Origin: Bradyrhizobium huanghuaihaiense
GTDB taxonomy: Bacteria; Pseudomonadota; Alphaproteobacteria; Rhizobiales; Xanthobacteraceae
DNA length: 64,000 nucleotides
Assembly (NCBI RefSeq): GCF_007830635.1
Contig: NZ_VLLA01000004.1
Coordinates: 310,001-374,000, forward strand
Direction of reading: 5' to 3'
Position 1 is the first letter of the stretch. Each line of letters begins with the position of its first letter. The position numbers and the translations under genes were made by a program. Positions 1 through 9,086 of the stretch are shown piece after piece. The notes under the pieces are model-generated. The model made no database searches, was not told the DNA's origin, and worked only from the letters and a program-made list of their open reading frames with translations.

Positions 1-125
1 AGCGCGAACACCGAGCTCGGGCGGGTCAGCACGCCCCAGAGCTCGAGCAGGAAATCCCAGCTTCGCGCGATGAAGCCGCGCTTGGACTCCAGCTTCTCCT
101 TGGGCTCGTCAGCAGTCGTCGTCAT
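1..125 (-). CDS. napC: NapC, membrane tetraheme c-type quinol dehydrogenase (5' part only)
   Basis: Only the first 41 codons are inside the window; the gene runs off the left edge. The start codon overlaps the stop of napB (ATGA), as expected for the last gene of napEDABC. The visible N-terminus is a charged cytoplasmic stretch followed by FLLELWGVLTRPSSVFALG, the usual entry to the single membrane anchor of NapC/NirT proteins. The family passes electrons from the quinol pool to NapB in the periplasm. No heme motif is visible because of the truncation, so the call rests on position and the N-terminal pattern. Confidence 0.85.
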   Translation of the reverse strand, partial: MTTTADEPKEKLESKRGFIARSWDFLLELWGVLTRPSSVFA

Positions 126-592
126 CGCCGGCCACCCGGGCTTGCACGCGACAGCAGCGTATCGATGTCGGTGAAATCGTTGCTGACGGGCGGATTGGCC
201 GTGTTCTGCGGCACGTGGCATTCGGTGCAGAAGAAGCGGCGCGGCGAGATCGAGGCCAGGAACTGGCCGTCACGGTCCATGAAATGCGTGATCGACACCA
301 TCGGCGCCTGCGATTCCGCGGTGCGCGCCCGCGCGTGGCAGGACAGGCATTTGTTGCCGTTGAGATCGATCTGGTAGCCGTCGATCGTGTGCGGGATGAC
401 GGGCGGCTGCTCCGGATAGTTGCGCACCTCCTTCTCGGACGTGTTGCGGTTGGGCAGCATCGGCGGCGCCGGGCCCTCGTCGTTGAGCGGCGCTGCGCCG
501 CGCAGCCCGGAGGTCACCGTCTGCGCGGTCAGCGAGCTCGCGCCGGCGGCGATCGCGACCGCGAGCAGGGCGATACCAAATCGTTTCATCAT
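122..592 (-). CDS. napB: NapB, diheme cytochrome c subunit of periplasmic nitrate reductase
   Basis: About 156 residues: a Sec signal peptide (about residues 1-24, hydrophobic core [13 protein letters not shown]), then two c-type heme sites, CLSCH (about 82-86) and CTECH (about 122-126). His68 and His103 are candidate axial ligands. NapB receives electrons from NapC and passes them to NapA. The start is one of two consecutive ATG codons (592 or 589) that overlap the napA stop, so translation is coupled. A longer in-frame extension upstream lies inside napA and lacks signal-peptide character. Confidence 0.95.
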   Translation of the reverse strand: MMKRFGIALLAVAIAAGASSLTAQTVTSGLRGAAPLNDEGPAPPMLPNRNTSEKEVRNYPEQPPVIPHTIDGYQIDLNGNKCLSCHARARTAESQAPMVSITHFMDRDGQFLASISPRRFFCTECHVPQNTANPPVSNDFTDIDTLLSRASPGGRR

Positions 593-3102
593 GACAGGTT
601 CACCCGCTCGATGCGCACGGCGCATTTCTTGAAGTCGGTTTGCAGCGAGATCGGATCGGTGGCGTCCAGCGTCACCTTGTTGATCAGCTTGGACTCGTCG
701 AACCAGGGCACGAACACCAGGCCGCGCGGCGGCCGGTCGCGGCCGCGGGTCTCGACGCGGGCGCGGATGAAGCCGCGGCGCGAGACCACCTTCACTTCAT
801 CCCCGCGCCGCAGCTTCATGTCCTGCGCATCGTCCGGATGCATGAAGCAGACGGCCTCGGGGAACGCCTTGTACAGCTCGGGCACGCGGCGCGTCATGGT
901 GCCGGAATGCCAGTGCTCCAGCACGCGGCCGGTCGAGAGCCAGTAGGGATAGTCGTTGTCGGGCGATTCCGCCGCCGGCTCGAAAGGCAGCGCGAAGATG
1001 CGCGCCTTGCCGTCGGGATAGCCGTAGAACTGCACGTCGGTGCCCTGCTTGACGTAGGGGTCGCTGCCCTCGCGGAAGCGCCACTTCGTCTCCTGGCCGT
1101 TGACCACGGGCCAGCGCAGGCCGCGCTCCCGGTGATAGGTGTCGAACGGCGCGAGGTCGTGGCCATGGCCACGGCCGAACTGGGCATATTCCTCGAACAG
1201 GCCCTTCTGCACGTAGAAGCCGAACGCCTTGGCTTCCTCGTTGGCGTAGCCTTGTTCGATCTCCGTCACAGGGAATTTGTCGACCTGGCCGTTCTTGTAG
1301 AGCACGTCGAACAGCGTCTTGCCGCGAACGTCCGGCTTCTTGGCGATCAGCTCCTCGGGCCAGACCTCCTCGATCTTGAAGCGTTTTGAAAATTCCATGA
1401 GCTGCCAGAGATCGGATTTGGCTTCGCCCGGCGCGGTGACGAGCTGGTGCCAGAACTGGGTGCGCCGCTCGGCATTGCCGTACGCGCCTTCCTTCTCGAC
1501 CCACATCGCGGTCGGCAGGATCAGGTCGGCGGCGAGCGCCGTCACGGTCGGATAGGCATCCGAGACCACGATGAAATTGTCGGGGTTGCGGAAGCCCGGA
1601 TAGGTCTCCTCGTTGACGTTGGGACCGGCCTGCAGGTTGTTGTTGACCTGGACCCAATAGGCGTTGATCAGGCCGTCCTTCAGCATCCGGCTCTGCAGCA
1701 CGGCGTGTGCGCCGTTCTTGTCGGGAATGGTGCCCTCGGGCAGCTGCCAGATGTGCTCGGCGTGATCGCGGTGCGCCTTGTTGGTCACGACCATGTCGGC
1801 GGGCAGGCGGTGCGAGAAGGTGCCGACCTCGCGCGCGGTGCCGCAGGCCGAGGGCTGGCCGGTCAGCGAGAACGGGCTGTTGCCGGGCGAGGAGATCTTT
1901 CCGGTCAGAAGATGGATGTTGTAGACGAGGTTGTTGGCCCAGACGCCGCGGGTGTGCTGGTTGAACCCCATGGTCCAGAACGAGATCACCTTGGTCTTGG
2001 GATCGGCGTAGAGCTCCGCCAGCGCCTCCAGACGATTCAGCGGCACGCCGGACATCTTTGCGGCCTTCTCCAGCGTGTAATCCGAGACGAACTTGACGTA
2101 TTCGTCATAGCTCATTTCGGTGGAGTCGTTGGCCTTGGCTGCGCCGGTCGCCTTCTTCTGCAGCGGATGCTCGGGCCGCAGGCCATAACCAATGTCGGTC
2201 TGCCCGCGCCTGAAGATGGTATGGGCGTTGACGAAGTCCTTGTTGACGCGGCCGGTCGTGATGATGTGGTTGGCGATGGCGTTGAGAATGTAGAGATCGG
2301 TCTGCGGCACGAACACCATGCCGATGTCGGCGAGGTCGAACGAGCGGTGCTCGAAGGTCGAGAGCACGGCGACGCGGACATGCGGCGCGGACAGCCGGCG
2401 GTCGGCAAGCCGGGTCCACAGGATCGGGTGCATCTCCGCCATGTTGGAGCCCCACAGCACGAAGGCGTCGGTGGCTTCGATGTCGTCGTAGCAGCCGGCC
2501 GGCTCGTCGATGCCGAAGGTGCGCATCATGCCGGCGACGGCCGAGGCCATGCAGTGCCGCGCATTGGGGTCGATGTTGTTGGTGCGGAAGCCGGCCTTGA
2601 ACAGCTTTGACGCCGCATAGCCTTCCCAGATCGTCCACTGTCCCGAGCCGAACATGGCGACGCCGTTCGGCCCGCGCTTCTTGATCGCCTCCTTCCACTT
2701 CTGCTCCATGATGTCGAAGGCTTCGGTCCAGGACACGGGCGTGAAGTCGCCGTTCTTGTCGTACTTGCCGTTTGTCTTGCGCAGCATCGGCTGGGTCAGG
2801 CGGTCGTGGCCGTACATGATCTTGGAGAGGAAGTAGCCCTTGACGCAGTTGAGGCCGCGATTGACCTCGGCCTTGATGTCGCCATGGGTGGCGACGACGC
2901 GGTTGTCCTTGGTCGCGACCATCACCGAGCAGCCGGTGCCGCAGAAGCGGCAGGCGGCCTTGTCCCATTTCAATTCGCTCACCTCGCGCTCGGCGGCGAG
3001 GTTGGCGGCGAGCGCCGGCGCCGGGAGCCCGGCAGCGGCCGCGGCGATCGCGGCAGCCTCGAGCTTCAGCATCTGGCGGCGGTCGAGCTTCGGCGATGTC
3101 AT
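589..3102 (-). CDS. napA: NapA, catalytic molybdopterin subunit of periplasmic nitrate reductase
   Basis: About 837 residues, normal for the family. It begins with a Tat signal (RRQMLK at about residues 8-13, then an Ala-rich core). The [4Fe-4S] cluster is bound by Cys51, Cys54, Cys58 and Cys86 (CRFCGTGC and NCVKG). NARHCMAS supplies Cys184 as the probable Mo ligand. It reduces nitrate to nitrite in the periplasm. The chosen ATG has a GGAAGAG ribosome site; a frame extension up to 3213 lies inside napD and is not needed. It sits between napD (chaperone) and napB. Confidence 0.97.
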   Translation of the reverse strand: MTSPKLDRRQMLKLEAAAIAAAAAGLPAPALAANLAAEREVSELKWDKAACRFCGTGCSVMVATKDNRVVATHGDIKAEVNRGLNCVKGYFLSKIMYGHDRLTQPMLRKTNGKYDKNGDFTPVSWTEAFDIMEQKWKEAIKKRGPNGVAMFGSGQWTIWEGYAASKLFKAGFRTNNIDPNARHCMASAVAGMMRTFGIDEPAGCYDDIEATDAFVLWGSNMAEMHPILWTRLADRRLSAPHVRVAVLSTFEHRSFDLADIGMVFVPQTDLYILNAIANHIITTGRVNKDFVNAHTIFRRGQTDIGYGLRPEHPLQKKATGAAKANDSTEMSYDEYVKFVSDYTLEKAAKMSGVPLNRLEALAELYADPKTKVISFWTMGFNQHTRGVWANNLVYNIHLLTGKISSPGNSPFSLTGQPSACGTAREVGTFSHRLPADMVVTNKAHRDHAEHIWQLPEGTIPDKNGAHAVLQSRMLKDGLINAYWVQVNNNLQAGPNVNEETYPGFRNPDNFIVVSDAYPTVTALAADLILPTAMWVEKEGAYGNAERRTQFWHQLVTAPGEAKSDLWQLMEFSKRFKIEEVWPEELIAKKPDVRGKTLFDVLYKNGQVDKFPVTEIEQGYANEEAKAFGFYVQKGLFEEYAQFGRGHGHDLAPFDTYHRERGLRWPVVNGQETKWRFREGSDPYVKQGTDVQFYGYPDGKARIFALPFEPAAESPDNDYPYWLSTGRVLEHWHSGTMTRRVPELYKAFPEAVCFMHPDDAQDMKLRRGDEVKVVSRRGFIRARVETRGRDRPPRGLVFVPWFDESKLINKVTLDATDPISLQTDFKKCAVRIERVNLS

Positions 3103-3118
3103 GATGGCTCTTCCTGAC

Positions 3119-3448
3119 TCAGGCGGTTTCGATGGCGTGGAAGACCAGCGCCGCGGAATAGACGTATCGCAGCGACTGGATGGTGTTGAGCATGGTGCCG
3201 AGGCTGCCGGCATCGGGTGCTTCGGTGACCACGATGAGCTTGCCGCGCACGTCGCGGGCGTGGATCTCGCAGCCGGGCATCGCCGTGATCTCGGCTTCGA
3301 CCTCGGCGAGCTTTTCGGGGCGCGCCTGCACGATGATGCTGGCGATCTCGGCGCCCGGTGGCGCCACGATGCGGTCGGCGCCGAGCACGCGGCCGGTGAT
3401 CAGGGCGCGGCGGTTGAGTTTGGCTCTGGTGACTCTGGCTTGGGCCAT
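3119..3448 (-). CDS. napD: NapD, chaperone binding the NapA Tat signal
   Basis: 109 residues with the small ferredoxin-like fold pattern of Nap[21 protein letters not shown], then a PGCEIHARD strand and a LIVVTEA strand. NapD binds the NapA twin-arginine signal peptide in the cytoplasm until the cofactor is inserted. It lies 16 bp upstream of napA and downstream of napE. The N-terminal 25 residues are basic and longer than in enteric NapD; an internal start cannot be excluded. Confidence 0.92.
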   Translation of the reverse strand: MAQARVTRAKLNRRALITGRVLGADRIVAPPGAEIASIIVQARPEKLAEVEAEITAMPGCEIHARDVRGKLIVVTEAPDAGSLGTMLNTIQSLRYVYSAALVFHAIETA

Positions 3449-3475
3449 GATGCCTGTCTTTCGCTGTTCGAACGA

Positions 3476-3661
3476 TCAGTGCGCGGAGGTCGGCGGGCCG
3501 GGAGGGCCGGCGAACATCTGGTAGATCCAGACGCCGAGCCCGTAGGAGCCGACCGTTCCGACCGCGAGGACGGGCATCACGACCGCGGTCAGGAACAGGA
3601 ACGCAAAAATCTCCATGCGCTTACGGCGCACGCGCGAGGTCGTGTCGTCAGGGGCCGACAT
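3476..3661 (-). CDS. napE: NapE, small membrane protein of the nap operon
   Basis: 61 residues: a short basic N-terminus (RVRRKRMEIFAFLFLTAVV) and one transmembrane helix ending in YGLGVWIYQMFAGPPGP, the conserved NapE tail. The role of NapE is not established. As first gene of napEDABC it marks the transcription start side. napF, napG and napH are absent, the usual arrangement in Bradyrhizobium. A FixK2/FNR-type box lies 93 bp upstream of its ATG. Confidence 0.92.
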   Translation of the reverse strand: MSAPDDTTSRVRRKRMEIFAFLFLTAVVMPVLAVGTVGSYGLGVWIYQMFAGPPGPPTSAH

Positions 3662-3753
3662 ATTCGGTCTCTTCGGGATGGTATGGGAATCATCGGGACG
3701 GCATCCGGGCCGTTGCCTTGCAGCACTTTTGCTGCAATTGGGCCGCCGCGGCG

Positions 3754-3767
3754 TTGATCTGGATCAA
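3754..3767 (-). promoter_or_regulatory. FixK2/FNR box upstream of napE
   Basis: TTGATCTGGATCAA is a perfect match to the Crp/Fnr-type consensus TTGAT-N4-ATCAA. Its centre is about 99 bp before the napE ATG, so it could sit near -40 of a promoter with a leader of about 55-60 bp. In Bradyrhizobium nap genes are known to be induced at low oxygen through FixK2. The divergent monooxygenase starts about 168 bp on the other side; whether it is also affected is unknown. Confidence 0.85.
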
Positions 3768-3928
3768 TCTCTCGACTTGCGCGGATGTCGCAGCGGCGGC
3801 GCCGGGGCGGGCATGCGTGGCCATATCAGGACCGGGATCATTCTCCCGCACGGTGGAATTGCCGCTCCGTAGACAGCTCCGCCTCACACTTTAAGATGAC
3901 CTCAACAACAATAAGCGGGAGAGGCGTC

Positions 3929-5134
3929 ATGAAGTTCGGCATCTTCTACGAGCTGCAGCTGCCGCGGCCCTGGGTGGCCGGCGACGAGCTCGCGCTCTAC
4001 CAGAATGCCCTCTCGCAGATGGAACTCGCCGACAAGCTCGGCTACGACCACGCCTGGGTGGTCGAGCACCACTTCCTCGAGGAATATTCCCACTCGCCCT
4101 CGCCGGAATCCTTCCTCGCCGCCGCCAGCCAGCGCACGAGGAACATCCGCCTCGGCCACGGCATCCTCCAGCTCACCACCAACCATCCGGCGCGCGTCGC
4201 CGAGCGCGTCGCGGTGCTCGACCTGCTCAGCAACGGCCGCTGCGAGTTCGGCATGGGCGAGAGCGCGTCCATCACCGAGCTCACACCGTTCGGCCGCGAC
4301 ATGGAGACGAAGAAGGAGGTGTTCGAGGAGGCCGTCGCCGCGATCTTCCCGATGTTCAAGGACGCAGGCAGCGAGCATCACGGCAAGTATTTCGACATCC
4401 CCTTGCGCAACGTCGTGCCGAAGCCCGTGCAGAAGCCGCATCCGCCGCTGTGGATGGCCTGCTCGCAACTGCCGACCATCGAGCGCGCCGGCCGCCACGG
4501 TTTTGGTGCGCTCGGCTTCCAGTTCGTCAGCGCCGATGCCGCGCACGCCTGGGTGCACGCCTATTACAACGCCATGACCAAGCGCCTGCACAAGCTCGCG
4601 GACTACGAGATCAACCCGAACATGGCGCTGGTGTCGTTCTTCATGTGCGCGAAGACCGACGAAGAGGCGCGAGCGCGCGCCGACGGCGCCACCTTCTTCC
4701 AGTTCGCGCTGCGCTACTACGGCGCCGCGCAAAATCGCCAGCGTCCCGCGCCCTACACCGTCAACATGTGGGACGAGTACAACAAGTGGAAGCGCGACAA
4801 CCCGGAAGCGCAGGAGGCGGCGCTGCGCGGCGGCCTGATCGGCTCGCCCGAGACGATCCGAAGGAAGCTGAAGCGCTTCCAGTCGTCGCATATCGATCAG
4901 GTCATCTTGCTAAATCAGGCGGGCAAGAACAGCCACGAGCACATCTGCGAATCGCTGGAGTTGTTCAGTCGCGAAGTGATGCCGGAGTTCCAGAACGATC
5001 CGGCACAAGCTGCGTGGAAGCAAGGCGTGATGAGCGGTGAGATCAAGCTGGAAGAGATCGACACCGTGGCTTTTACGGATCGCTACGGCAAGCTCGCGAT
5101 CAATGTCGCCCCAGTGAAAGCAGCGGCGGAATAG
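3929..5134 (+). CDS. Luciferase-like (LLM class) flavin-dependent monooxygenase
   Basis: 401 residues with a bacterial luciferase TIM barrel: MKFGIFYELQLPRPW at the start, EHHFLEEYSHSPSPE, then RLGHGILQLTTNHPARVAE and GRCEFGMGES, which are flavin and substrate loop motifs of the family. Such enzymes use FMNH2 or F420H2 and oxygen on diverse substrates; the substrate here cannot be read from sequence. The ATG follows a good ribosome site (GGGAGAGG, 3917-3924); an upstream in-frame extension has no such site. It is divergent from nap. Confidence 0.85.
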   Translation: MKFGIFYELQLPRPWVAGDELALYQNALSQMELADKLGYDHAWVVEHHFLEEYSHSPSPESFLAAASQRTRNIRLGHGILQLTTNHPARVAERVAVLDLLSNGRCEFGMGESASITELTPFGRDMETKKEVFEEAVAAIFPMFKDAGSEHHGKYFDIPLRNVVPKPVQKPHPPLWMACSQLPTIERAGRHGFGALGFQFVSADAAHAWVHAYYNAMTKRLHKLADYEINPNMALVSFFMCAKTDEEARARADGATFFQFALRYYGAAQNRQRPAPYTVNMWDEYNKWKRDNPEAQEAALRGGLIGSPETIRRKLKRFQSSHIDQVILLNQAGKNSHEHICESLELFSREVMPEFQNDPAQAAWKQGVMSGEIKLEEIDTVAFTDRYGKLAINVAPVKAAAE

Positions 5135-5351
5135 GCCGCTCGTCAGGTCATGTTGCTGACGCAATCTCTGTCTTAACCGGCGACAACGTAAAACACTGCG
5201 TGGGAACCATTTTGGTTCGCACAACGGTTCCATAGCCAAGGGGTTGGCACGAACCCGTAAAAATCCGGCGCAAGCTTCATGAACGCTTTCGCGTTCGCTT
5301 GCCCTGTTTGCGGGGACGGGAACCGGTCGACGAAAAAACACAGGAGTTATG

Positions 5352-5843
5352 ATGCTGTTCCGCTCGAGCGCCGCACTTTGCGGCGCCCTGATTGCGCTTG
5401 CCGTTTCTGTCAACGTTGCTCGAAGTGAAACGCGTGGGGGTCACGCAAACGCCGTCGTCGATGCCGCCTCCGGGGAGGCGGTCGTTGGCGCTGCATCCAC
5501 CTACAATCCGTTCAAGCCCGGCAAGGAGGAGGGCGGTCCGAAGACAGCCTCCGGCGAGCGCTATGATCCCTCCGATTGGGCGGCTGCGATCAAGACGACC
5601 TTGCGTCGGAAATTCGGTGGAGTGCTATTTGGTGCGAGGCCGAAATTTGCACTGGTCGAGGCCGTCGGCAAGAAGGTCATCGTCAAGATCAATGACGTGG
5701 GACCACTCAGGCCCGGCCGCATCATCGACTTCAACGAGCGGACGATGCGCCATTTCGATCCGAGCCTGGAGCGCGGAGTCATCAAGGACGTGAAAGTCAG
5801 CCCGCTTGCAGGGGACAACTGGACACTGGGGCCGGTGGGCTGA
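5352..5843 (+). CDS. Exported double-psi beta-barrel protein, RlpA-like
   Basis: 163 residues with a Sec signal peptide (about 1-26) and a double-psi beta-barrel of the RlpA/expansin type: VGAASTYNPF, TASGERYDPSDWAAAIKTTL and VIVKINDVGPLRPGRIIDF (RlpA-type INDxGP...GRIIDxS). RlpA relatives act on glycan strands of peptidoglycan or localise to the septum; a DPBB alone does not prove enzyme activity. ATG codons at 5349 and 5352 both follow CAGGAG; the second has better spacing. A long leader (5135-5348) with no visible gene precedes it. Confidence 0.8.
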   Translation: MLFRSSAALCGALIALAVSVNVARSETRGGHANAVVDAASGEAVVGAASTYNPFKPGKEEGGPKTASGERYDPSDWAAAIKTTLRRKFGGVLFGARPKFALVEAVGKKVIVKINDVGPLRPGRIIDFNERTMRHFDPSLERGVIKDVKVSPLAGDNWTLGPVG

Positions 5844-6021
5844 TCATCCTGCGCGGAAGAGGTCGTGTACGTCGATCAGCGGGGCCACTTTGATGGCTCC
5901 CGCACCGCGGGTGACCCGACCCGCAACGGATATGACAGACATGAAAAGCTGGACGCGGGCGGTCTCGAGTTCTGAGCTTCGATGGCTCTGACAATCGCAT
6001 CACGGACTGACGCGGTCGCCT

Positions 6022-6183
6022 CTAGCTCCTGCCGTACTGGTCTTGATCGTAGGACTGCAGGATCCGGACGAAATCAGCCATGCTGGATCGATCCAGGTTT
6101 TCGGCAAAAGCCGCAACCGCGGTATCGGATGTGGACTGGCTCCCTTGCCAAAACCGCATCAGGAGATCGGCGATGTTTCTCAT
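6022..6183 (-). CDS. Small hypothetical protein, 53 aa
   Basis: Short open frame from an ATG at 6183 to TAG. The product begins MRNIADLLMRFWQGS and includes MADFVRILQSYDQDQ; it looks like an amphipathic helical protein with normal composition for a coding frame. GAGAG lies about 9 bases before the ATG. I do not recognise a family. It is alone between the RlpA-like gene and 6686. Confidence 0.5.
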   Translation of the reverse strand: MRNIADLLMRFWQGSQSTSDTAVAAFAENLDRSSMADFVRILQSYDQDQYGRS

Positions 6184-6685
6184 GGCGTACTCTCTGCAGT
6201 TAGCCGTGGCAGTCCGCCTGGTCGAGGAAGGCCGGCGGGCATTACGCCGCCGACCCTGCTCCGCAACTGCCGGCCCGCGAGACCGGTTCCGTTGCTTTTC
6301 ACTCTGGACTTATTGGTAGCATCAGGCCCTCGATTGGCGCCATTGCGCAGGGGTATGAAGGGGACATACCTAGGTAGGCTTGGGCTTGGACTGGTGAATC
6401 GGAATTAGTCGACCGGCAGTCGGCTTCCGTTGATGGCTCGCAATCCACCTGCCAACCGCTTCTCAATGTCGGAAGCTCCGAACTCCTTTTGGGGTTCGTT
6501 TCGGGGCAGCAAATCAGATGCATCGCGTTGCCACCCGGGCGCTACTGGGCGGGCTTTTCATTCGCCCGACGGTTCCTCGCTACCCGCGCACAATGAATCC
6601 ATGGCTCCGCCAGATTTGAGCCGCATGGCGGCCCATCTCGCCGAGAAGGGTCATGCCGGTGGGGGCGCAACACCGGGAGTTTTCG
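6184..6685. other. Non-coding spacer, about 500 bp
   Basis: No frame here has a start, ribosome site and composition that convince me. It contains a perfect 10-bp palindrome TACCTAGGTA (6366-6375) and a GGGCG/CGCCC hairpin near 6546-6570. It may be decayed repeat DNA. Confidence 0.4.
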
Positions 6686-7420
6686 ATGTCCGGTCATTTG
6701 CGACTTTGTCAGGCGAGTTTGGTTCTTGTTGGGGTTCTGGCAGCGCAACCTGCGTTCTCCGACCCATTGGCCGATCTTTTCAATAGCCCTGCGCGCGAGC
6801 CGGCGGCGACCGCTCCGGCGCAGGCCGAATGCTTGTCGCGGCCCGGCAACTCGGCCGGTGCGGACCAGCACTGGGTCTATCGGCGAGACCAGGGCCGCAG
6901 ATGCTGGTTCCTGACCGAGCATGTCAGCACGGTGAAAAAGCCGGCTCATCGTCGCGTGGCCCATCGCCGCGCCAATCCTGTCGAGAACGAAACTGCGCCG
7001 CCCAGGCGGCGGATCTCGGTCGTTGATGCGCGCGCCGAGTTGGCGCGCTCCGCACCGGCAGAGGGCGTCGAGCCGCCGCAGCCTCCGCGCAAGGTCAAGG
7101 TCGCTGATGCCGCTTTCGTTGTCGATACGAGCACGACGCCCTTGATGTCGGCCGCGGCCGCTACCCCTGCCCCTCTTCCAGCCGGCCAGCTCACGCCCGA
7201 GAACGCCGTGCCCGCCATAGGGGATGTGCAAAAGCTTGGTGCGCCCGCGAGCGACGCGGCCTCTATCCAGGTGCCACCGGTGAGCATCCGCGTTGCGGAG
7301 GCGGCCGACGAGGGGGGCTGGATGGCAACCTGGGTGGGCTTGCTGCTGATGGCCTTAGGTATTGGCTCTGTCTTAAGCTCGAGCCGCGCGCTGCGCGATA
7401 TCGTGCTGTTGCGCCATTGA
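6686..7420 (+). CDS. Hypothetical exported, membrane-anchored protein, 244 aa
   Basis: The start at 6686 follows GGGAG (6675-6679) and gives a clear signal peptide (LCQASLVLVGVLAAQPAFSDP). A cysteine-framed segment, CLSRPGNSAGADQHWVYRRD to RRCWFL (about residues 48-75), resembles a short motif seen in many exported rhizobial hypotheticals. The middle is Pro/Ala-rich and basic, and one C-terminal transmembrane helix (WMATWVGLLLMALGIGSVL) is followed by a short tail. I see no catalytic motif; function unknown. Confidence 0.75.
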   Translation: MSGHLRLCQASLVLVGVLAAQPAFSDPLADLFNSPAREPAATAPAQAECLSRPGNSAGADQHWVYRRDQGRRCWFLTEHVSTVKKPAHRRVAHRRANPVENETAPPRRRISVVDARAELARSAPAEGVEPPQPPRKVKVADAAFVVDTSTTPLMSAAAATPAPLPAGQLTPENAVPAIGDVQKLGAPASDAASIQVPPVSIRVAEAADEGGWMATWVGLLLMALGIGSVLSSSRALRDIVLLRH

Positions 7421-7631
7421 GCGAATTCGCGGGCCGGCTCTCGGTTCTTCGGCGGACACTTGTCGCGCCGGTCATCTCGTTTGCCGCATCCTGCATCTCG
7501 TCAATATGGCTTACGGTAATCCTCCGGAGTTGCTGTTTGGTCAAACGCGGTCTGGGATGCCGCATTCAACGCATTCCCTGTGGTGCGACGGCCGCGCTGC
7601 ATTCGAGTCGTAGTTTGAGTTGGAGGTGATT

Positions 7632-8054
7632 ATGCGCATCGGGTTGGTGATTGTATTCGTGATCGCGCTGGCGGCTCCGGCATTGGCACAGAAGCCCGAG
7701 ATTGAAGCGATCAATGCCAAATTTGTTGAATTGTTCAACAAGGGCGATTTCTCCGGCATTGCATCGCTCTATAGCGACGATGCGATCGTGCTGCCGCCCG
7801 GTTCTTCGATGGTGCAGGGTCGAGCAGCCATCGAGGGAATGTGGAAAAGCATGGCGGAGCAGGTCGGCGATCCCAAGCTCGCGACTGTTGACGTGAAGGC
7901 GCTTGGCCCTTTGGCGGCGCGCGAGATCGGCACGTTTGCTCTGAAGACCAAAGCGCCGACGCCGCAGGACGTGACCGGGAAGTACGTCGTTGTTTGGGAA
8001 AAGGTTGGAAATGACTGGAAGCTCACCACCGACATATGGAACGATGGCAAGTAG
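7632..8054 (+). CDS. Exported SnoaL/DUF4440-like (NTF2-fold) protein
   Basis: 140 residues: signal peptide MRIGLVIVFVIALAAPALAQ, then an NTF2-like domain with INAKFVELFNKGDFSGIASL, YSDDAIVLPPGSSMVQGRAA and a final WEKVGNDWKLTTDIWN strand, typical of SgcJ/DUF4440 proteins. These act as small ligand-binding or steroid-isomerase-like domains; no function can be assigned. The ATG has an ideal ribosome site (GGAGG, 7622-7626); a TTG at 7620 is less likely. Confidence 0.85.
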   Translation: MRIGLVIVFVIALAAPALAQKPEIEAINAKFVELFNKGDFSGIASLYSDDAIVLPPGSSMVQGRAAIEGMWKSMAEQVGDPKLATVDVKALGPLAAREIGTFALKTKAPTPQDVTGKYVVVWEKVGNDWKLTTDIWNDGK

Positions 8055-8146
8055 ACCGCTCGTAGGCGGACTTGAGGCCGCCGCGGCTTCCGTCGATATC
8101 CCGTTGCTGCTATCCTTTCGCAAAACAACGTCTGACAGAGGAAGCG

Positions 8147-8929
8147 ATGCGGTCCCACGGGACAGGCTCAGGGTTGGCGACGGGTGATGTCACGTCCGCG
8201 GTGCTCGCCATCGGCCGCTCCGATTTCCCAAAAATCCTGATCGATACCCTACGCCGGCAGGCGGACTTCGGTCATTGCATGGTGTTCGCGCTGACGCGCG
8301 CCGGCTTGGCGAGCTGCCTGCTCGATGCCGGCAACATCCCGATCGGCGGCGATCTCGGCGCGGCCTATGCCGGCCAGTTCCACGAATCCGATCCCAACCG
8401 CGATGCGCTGTTCGAAGGCGAGGGCGGCGCGCCGATCATGCTGCCGGCATTCGCGCCGCGCATGTACGGCGCGCGTTATCGAAAAATCTTCTTCCAGGAT
8501 TCCGGCATCGTCGACAAATGCGCGACCGCGATCTGGACCGGCGACACCTGCTTCTACGTCAACTTTTATCGCATCGCCGCGCAGGGCCGTTTCAGCGCCG
8601 CGCAGCGCGACCGGCTCGAGGCCATCGCGCCGGCGATCGCGGCGAGCGTCGCGCGTCATTTTCAGGAGAGGACGACGCCCGATCAGTCTCTCGCCGCCTT
8701 GTTCGCAACGCGCGCGCCGCTCTCCGCGCTGACGCCGCGCGAGCAGGAGGTCTGCCGGCGTATCCTCGAAGGCTACAGCTCCGAAGCTATCTCGCAAGGA
8801 CTCGGCATCAGCCTGCATTCGACCCTGACCTACCGCAAGCGCGCCTATGAGCGGCTCGGCATCTCCTCGCAGAATGAATTGTTTGCGATCGTGCTGGGCT
8901 TGCTAGCCGGGCCTGGCAGCTTGAACTGA
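8147..8929 (+). CDS. LuxR-family transcriptional regulator
   Basis: 260 residues. The last 60 form a GerE/LuxR helix-turn-helix: LSALTPREQEVCRRILEGYS, then ISQGLGISLHSTLTYRKRAY and ERLGISSQNELF. The N-terminal 190 residues have no receiver signature and resemble the unassigned sensory domains of free-standing rhizobial LuxR proteins; no acyl-homoserine-lactone pocket motif is evident. AGAGGAAG precedes the chosen ATG. It lies alone between an NTF2-like gene and the cyclase, on the same strand as both. Confidence 0.85.
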   Translation: MRSHGTGSGLATGDVTSAVLAIGRSDFPKILIDTLRRQADFGHCMVFALTRAGLASCLLDAGNIPIGGDLGAAYAGQFHESDPNRDALFEGEGGAPIMLPAFAPRMYGARYRKIFFQDSGIVDKCATAIWTGDTCFYVNFYRIAAQGRFSAAQRDRLEAIAPAIAASVARHFQERTTPDQSLAALFATRAPLSALTPREQEVCRRILEGYSSEAISQGLGISLHSTLTYRKRAYERLGISSQNELFAIVLGLLAGPGSLN

Positions 8930-9086
8930 GGGATACTCCGAGCCTGCAATCTCTGCTTCCGGGAGCAAAGCGGACACGCAGCCCGCCCCCCGAGGCCGTC
9001 GCCTTGTGACCCAATTGCGGCATCAGCCCGTATGGGCATCTCAGGTGGCCTGTTGTACAACATCGCGTCTAGGTTGGATCGCAGGC

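Noticed and set aside
3690..3887. 65-codon minus frame upstream of napE
   Set aside because: It covers the FixK2 box and promoter region and has no ribosome site.
5864..5977. Short plus frame after the RlpA-like gene
   Set aside because: Looks mildly coding-like (36 codons, GTG start) but has no ribosome site or recognisable family.
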